NCBI GenBank assembly: GCA_000231825.2
Contig: JH720353.1
Coordinates: 181,993 to 245,992, forward strand
Source: Tetrahymena elliotti 4EA
Lineage: Eukaryota; Ciliophora; Oligohymenophorea; Hymenostomatida; Tetrahymenidae
Length of the DNA stretch: 64,000 nt
Direction: 5' to 3'
Position numbers and translations under genes: made by a program. Within the stretch, counting starts at the first letter, position 1. Every line of letters starts with the position of its first letter. The notes under the pieces are model-generated. The model was not told the origin of the DNA. It made no database searches and saw only the letters and a list, made by a program, of their open reading frames with translations. Of the stretch, positions 57,301 through 64,000 are shown in pieces.

Positions 57301-60300
57301 ATTATTTTTTAATAGGTTTTTTTACACGATTTACCTAATTAGCTTTAGATCTACTTTAGCTTCTTTCCTATCTATCTTTCATAGTACGCGCCATGTTAAA
57401 TTTATGATTAATGTTCAAAGAGGCTAAGACTTAACTTAGAATATTTTTGCTTAAAAATAGAATATAATTCTATGTGTTTTTTATGAGTTATATTTGCTTT
57501 TGATTTAATTTTTTGTTTAGTTTTTCTTTGAATTTTAATAATTTTTTGAGAATCAGAATTTTGAAGAATGTATTAAAAACATTTGCATTAACAATCTAAC
57601 ACAACTTAATGAATTTTGATCATTGAAAAAAAATGAAAATTCTGCCAAAATTATTGACAAGACCTCAGAATTGTGAGTATTCTATCAGAATAAAAATACA
57701 AGGCAAAATTTGCGCCATAAAGTGTATACATTTAAAAATCATATATTCAAATTAAATTCAATTTCATAATACAAAAAATAGATAAATCAAATAATAAAAA
57801 AATCAATTAAAACTCTTAGAAAAAATAAAATACAACGATTTATACTCCAAATTAAAATTTATGACTAACACTTTACGATCATAGTAAAAACAGTAAAAAG
57901 AAGGAACTATCCGCTATAATTAGTATAAATTCAAAATTTTTTTAATCTATCTCAACATATCATCATAAATCTTGAGAATATTACAAGAAATATATCAACT
58001 ATCTAATTTTTTATAAAATTAATTAAAACACTAAAAAAAATAATTTAATATTTCGAATTATTTTTAATTAATCTATTATTAATCAGTATTTTTCTTTCTT
58101 TCTTTCAATAACCTTTAAAGAATAAAATTAAGATCATAACTTTTTAGATTTTTTTATTGATATCATTCTTCAGATAATTAGTATTTTTATTGAGATCCTT
58201 TATTATAATATTAACGCTTTAGTTATATTTTTAAGTAAAATCACTCATATTTAAAATGGTTGTTATGTTGTTTATTGTAAATATATTTAAAAAATTGTTT
58301 TATTCAGTTAGATTTTCAAATCAGCCTCTCTATAAATATTAAGTAAAATTCATCAGTAAATTATAAATGCATAACAATAAAAATTATTGATGCTACTAAC
58401 TAAATAAATAATTTTTCCTTCATTTAAAGCTCTAAATTTATTTAATATTTTTTAATAATAAAAATCAAATTTTTATTAATCGTTCAATAAATGAAATTTT
58501 TTCTCTTTCATTTTGTCTTGATCTAAAATTTAATTCAAAAATTTGTAAAATGAATTATTTATCTAAAAAAAAAATATTGCTTATTAACGAACAAAAGGAA
58601 TAAGTTATACAAGATAAGTTAATATATTTACTTTATACATAAAAAATTTACCTTAATAAATCAATCAAAATTGAAATTTAAAATAAAAAAATTTTTTTTA
58701 AGATTTCAAATAAAAAAATCTTTTCCTTAAGTCATTAATTCCATTTTGATATCTTAAATTCAAAAGAATTTTGTAAAATGAATAGCTTATAGAAGAAATT
58801 ATGAAGTTAAAATATATTTATTTGTCAAAAATTTACATGATATATAATATATATTTAATCAATAAATTAATTTAACTTGTATATTTTCAAATGAAAAAAC
58901 AGTATGAGTATGGAAAAAGTGTCTAAAATGAATTATTAAATAAACTCTTGACTTTTATTTGAGGAAAATTGTTTAACTTTTAAATATTATTTATTATGTG
59001 TCAATTATTTATCTATTTTCAATCAAAATCTTTTATTTATTTTCTTAATCAGATAGCAGTATATAAATTCTATTTATTTGAATTATGATTTGCTTATTTG
59101 ATTTTCAAATTATTGAGGTTAATTTTATTTATCAATTTGCTTTGATTTTATTTAGGGGTTTGAGAGTTAGACTATTATTAGTTTGGTTAATATTATCCAT
59201 CCACCCATTTACCTTCTGCAATAATTCCATTTTTACTTTTAAAAACTCCATTACCATTTTATTTATCATTTTGCCACTCTCCTTCATATTCATCACCATT
59301 ATCTAATATTTATAAATAAAATTAGAATTAATTTTTAAAATAGTTTTACAGTAAAAATATTATCCAAATCCATGCTTTTTGAAAGATTGAAGCTATCCAA
59401 TATATCTGTCTCCATTTTAAAAAGTGATTTCACCTTCTATCATATCATCCTCTTTAAAATTCCCTTCAAAAACTAGAACAAGCTAAGATTTACCTTCTGG
59501 ATATTTATAAATGCCTTTTCCATGCTTCATTCCCATATGAAACTCCCCACTATAGACATCTCCATTTTAATATGTAAAAGTTCCTTGACCTTAAGCTTTA
59601 TCTTATACCCATTAGCCAGAATATTTTTCATTTGTATCTAAGAAGTAGAGATCACCTTAGCCATGCTTTTTATTTTCAAGAAACTCTCCCTCATACTTAA
59701 TATTGTAGTTATACCATTATATTCCCAAACCAGATTTATTATTATCTTTCCAATTACCTTCATAATACTCACTAGAATCCTCACTATATATAATGCCATA
59801 TCCATTTTTTTTATCTTTCATCCAGTAGCCATCATATTTTTTTCCATCATTATAATAATAAATTCCTTTACCATTTTTTTAACCATCTTATAGATTACCT
59901 TCATACCTTTATTATGAAAATTAAATATTTTTTAATCTAATTTTGAAATGAAAATATTTTTCATTTTTGAGCAGCAGCATTATTAATAATATTTATTTCA
60001 AATTATTTTGTTTAAATTAAAAATATTTGATCATTTAACATATGCTATTTACTAGTAGAGTAAATTAATAATATAAATGCTGCTAAAATAACAAATATTA
60101 ATAACTAAAGACTTAATAATTATTTTATTACCTATCTCCATTTGCAAAAAAGTACTATCCAAAACCATTAAATTTATCGTTTTTCCACTCTCCATAGTAA
60201 ATATCTCCATTTTAGTATTAATAAACTCCCTTTCCATCTCTTTGATCACTCTTCAGATTACCTTTGTAAACGGATCCATCAATGTAGGACTTTACTCTGA

Positions 60301-63300
60301 GGTTTTTTTTATTATTTTTCTAAATATCATCAATAATCTTTTTATCAAAGGCATTAATAATAGATTCTTTTATTTAGTTCAATCTTATTTGATTAGGAGT
60401 AGCACTTCCCATATTAAGTGATGTATTATTAGTACTTGATTCATATTGAGATAAGCATTTGTTTGTGCTAGTATTGGGATTTAAATTGGAAAAGGTGTTA
60501 AATTAACTACTTTACGAGCAAACAGAGGTAAATTTATTTTTATTTTGCTAAATGAAGCCTTAGTTATCAACGGATTTCAATTAATCCTTTTGTATGACTA
60601 TCAAATTGGTTGTAGTCTTTGATCTTTCCATTGTAAAAGTAAAAAATTAACTGCCTATGATTTTAAATATGCAGATTTTTGTATTATTTTGTTTGAAATT
60701 ATTGATATTTATTTAGATGCACCTTTGTTATATTTGCGTAATATTATTTATTATTAAAAAACTCAAATTAACCAAAATTATTATTATTCAAAATTTAATG
60801 AATGTCTGCAATTGAATCTATCAAAATACCTAAATTCAAAAATTAACCAATTCATCTTACTATATTTTTAAAGAATAATATTTGAATAACCTATGCCTTA
60901 CCATTAAATTTTATAACGTTCAAAATAGTATGATTACCTTAAAAAATAGCTTCATCATTTTTCAAATTATTTTTGTGAATTACCTACCTTCCATATAGAT
61001 TTGTGAGTATTTAAAATTATTTTTATCGAGTAAAATATATATTGAAACCTTGAATCAATTAAAATTATGTAAATTAAATAATTAATTTCCATTTTTTATT
61101 TTAGTTAACCAAGTAAATATTGTACAGTTTTGTAGTTAATTTAACCTATCTAATAAAAAGAAAATATCTTCTCATATATAATTTTATTGAATAAAAGTAT
61201 TTGTAATAAACAATAACTAAGCTTTAATCTTCCTTCTCCCCATTTAAACTTTACATATTTCATGAATATTATAAAATTTTTTTGAAAAAAATCAACTATT
61301 TTTGAAAATTTAGGATTGGTGACTCAATTGTACCTTTAAAAAATAATTACTTTACTACTTTTTGGATTTTTGGAGTTTATGTTATTTCCAATCTACAAAT
61401 CAACAGAGAAATGGTATAGAAAACTAAATATCAAAGAAATCAATTCAGATCCAATTATTTTAAATTAAAATTAAGCCTATCCATAATTAAATAAATTGAA
61501 AATATTAAATGAAAAAAGTTAAAAATCTATCATTTAGAAATTAATATATTTTAGAATGTTAAATTATTACTACAAAGCTTATGTGCCCAATAAATAAATA
61601 ATTTAACTATGTACATATTAGAATAATACAAAAATATAATCTATTCTATCCTATCAGTCACTGTTGAGCTAACTTTCTGTAAGTTAAAAAGTTACTTGTT
61701 TTGATTTAAAATCTTTTTCTTTACTTTTTCTAAAGTTATGTTCTCTATTTTTAGTCATTCTATCAATAATTCTTGAGATCTCTGTGAATTTCTTTTATGT
61801 GTCATACTCCTATTTTATATTAATTGTAAATATTTACAAATTATTAAATTTTTACCATTATTTTCTAAAATTTTTGTTGCCTTCTAACCTATTTTATGTT
61901 CTCTTAATTTAAATTCTCTTCTTAAGATTATCTTAAAGAAAAAGATTTTTAGTTTTTATTTTTATCTCTCAAAGCTTTTCTTTCATATTACTCAGTAAAT
62001 AGTGGTCTTTCTTGCACATAATTTATGTTAATTTAATTTTATTATTATTAATTAGGAAAATCATTTTGAATGCTACCAATTTGCTTAGTATCTTATTGAA
62101 TTAAGCTATCATTTCTTTTATTTATTTTTTGCCTTTTAATAGGAGGATCTTCATCAATAGACTTGATTAAAGTTTATTTGTTTTCTTAATTTTAATCTGT
62201 TTGATGTGAATTTATGTTAGATGCTAAACTATCATAATTTTCTTCTTACTTTTATATTTCTTTTTATTACTTTTTACTTGAGATATTTATGCTATCATTA
62301 TTTATTTATTTTAATTCATCTTTTTCTAAAGTTTCACTATTTGGATTAGTACTGTTACTTTGATTCTTTTGGTTGTCTAAAGTTACAGTGTTATTTTCAT
62401 TTTTTTTAGCTTTTTTAGTTTACTTTTAAATATTTATTTAATTTTAATCAAGGTTATTATTTACTTGTTTTTTTTCGGATTTAAATAGTTTTTTATTAGG
62501 AGATGAACTTTGAAAACCAACAGCATCTCCTTAAAGCTTTTACTTTTTAGCATCCAAAGTATCAAGAAGTTTATTGATATTACTAATTTGCTGCATAGGG
62601 AATAATGATTAATTTTTAATAGAAATTTATTCTGCATAATTCACATCAGTTATCCTAGAATAAATTTATCTTGGATTTTTTTATCTGTTATCAGGTCTAT
62701 ATTGTATAGATGAGTGAACATTTTTTCTATCAGTTCTGTTTTAAGGCAGATTTTATTGCTGTTAAATAAGCTTTTAGAATTCTTCTTTTTTCTTCTCAAG
62801 CAAAAATATTTACTCTTTATTTATTCTCATTTTTGATTTTTCTATCTCTTTTTAAGCTTTAAATTCCAAAAAGTTATTTGGATCCTAAGGCATTTCTTTT
62901 GTATTTAACTTCATAAAATCATTTTTCTTTTCAATTTGTTTAATCTACTTTTAGAGACTATTATTTATTGATTAAAGTAAAATATCATTATCATTGTTGT
63001 AATGTCTGATATCTCCTTAAGATATCTTCTTTTTAGGCTGATTATCTAAATAAACACTATTCTCATTGGTTATGCTTTGATTTTCAAAATTTTTAAGCTA
63101 TTTCTTATATAAACCTTTCTTGTCTATACTTTTTTTTTTCATGTCATTTAGATGAAGAGCTGTTTTAGAAGCTTGCTGACTGCATTCAATATTATAATCT
63201 CTTATATATTCATTGTATTTGTCTCTAGGTGTCTCTTATGTTTTCACAAAGGAATTCCTTTTGTTCATATTTAAGTTAATAATCTAAGTGTCTTTTTTCT

Positions 63301-64000
63301 TTGTTTTATTAATTTATTTCAAGTTCTCTTCAGGTATCTCTTCGTTTCTGCTATTATGTTCAATTATTGGTAAGTGGATTTCATAATTTGAGTTTCTGCT
63401 GGCTTATTTACTATCTTAACAATCATATATTTTATCTTCATTATAATTAGTGTTTCTCTAGTCTTTTAGAGAGTTTCGTTCTCTTTTAATAATGATATCA
63501 TCTCTATTGATTATTTTAATCTTTTAAATTTTTTTATTATCTTCAGTATTTCTATTTTAAATATCTCTTCTGTTTTTCTTAAATAAATTTTCATCTTAGA
63601 ATTCAGATGGATTTTTGGAGTTAATTGATGAAAAGCTTCTTAGCTTTTAATATATCTCTGATTTGTTTCTTTTTTAGTAATTTTCTGTAGAGACTTAAAT
63701 CTTACTTCTTTCTTACTGTTATTCATTCTAGTTGATTGCTTTAGATTTTTTTAATAATAAAAAATAAATTAACAAATAGTACTCAAAAAATATAAAAAGT
63801 TGTTTGAATCCTTTACTTTTAATCTCATCATCATTCTCTGTTTAAATATTAAAATTTTATCTTTACTAAAAATATTCATTTTCTAGATATGATTGATCTG
63901 CCTCTTAAGAAGCTATAGATGCGTTAGTTTGGTTATTAAATAATTATGATTTTCTGTCAATAGAAGAGTTTGTTCTTATATTTTGAACATGGTAACTTTT

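Overview
The window reads as macronuclear DNA of a ciliate, most likely an oligohymenophorean of the Tetrahymena type. It is extremely AT-rich. The genes are intron-containing but compact, and TAA and TAG occur inside every recognisable gene where glutamine is expected, so TGA is the only stop. Protein translations were therefore built with the ciliate nuclear code (TAA/TAG = Gln). With the standard code nearly every gene falls apart into short pieces. No telomeric C4A2 tract, transposon, rRNA or CRISPR array was seen.

Layout. 1-5.3 kb: an eIF2A gene and two tandem tRNA-Ile genes. 5.3-10.6 kb: a 1217-residue Gln/Asn-rich protein, a small unknown gene with a 25-nt intron, and an imperfect tandem duplication. 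10.6-18.3 kb: a PQ-loop (SLC66A2-like) membrane protein on the minus strand, a possible BAR/PH-type protein, and the ciliary doublet protein MNS1 (minus). 19.4-24.9 kb: tRNA-Arg, a membrane protein with a decayed histidine-kinase module, and a FAM136A-like protein (minus). 26.6-36.5 kb: a striatin homologue, a large ubiquitin protease with DUSP and MYND domains, and tRNA-Leu. 36.6-42.4 kb: a small predicted lipidated protein (minus), an aldo/keto reductase, and a divergent importin alpha. 43-48.1 kb: ribosomal protein eL18 and a divergent Hsp60. 49.7-54.1 kb: a cyclic-nucleotide phosphodiesterase. 55.1-64 kb, all minus strand: a VWA-domain protein, an 11-repeat MORN protein, and a Lys/Asn/Gln-rich protein running off the right edge.

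The genes are unrelated housekeeping, ciliary and signalling genes, each with its own transcription unit. I see no operon or gene-cluster system. Exon structures were worked out by hand from GT-AG borders plus reading-frame continuity. For the eIF2A, PQ-loop, BAR/PH-like, MNS1, striatin, USP, acylated, eL18 and MORN genes the exon lengths sum to a whole number of codons. The phosphodiesterase and Hsp60 exon borders are only partly resolved. The most unusual items are the histidine-kinase-like protein lacking the phospho-accepting histidine and G1 box, the USP with an added MYND finger and GW motifs in a very large insertion, the eL18 gene whose first exon codes only ATG, and the Hsp60 paralogue without a GGM tail.
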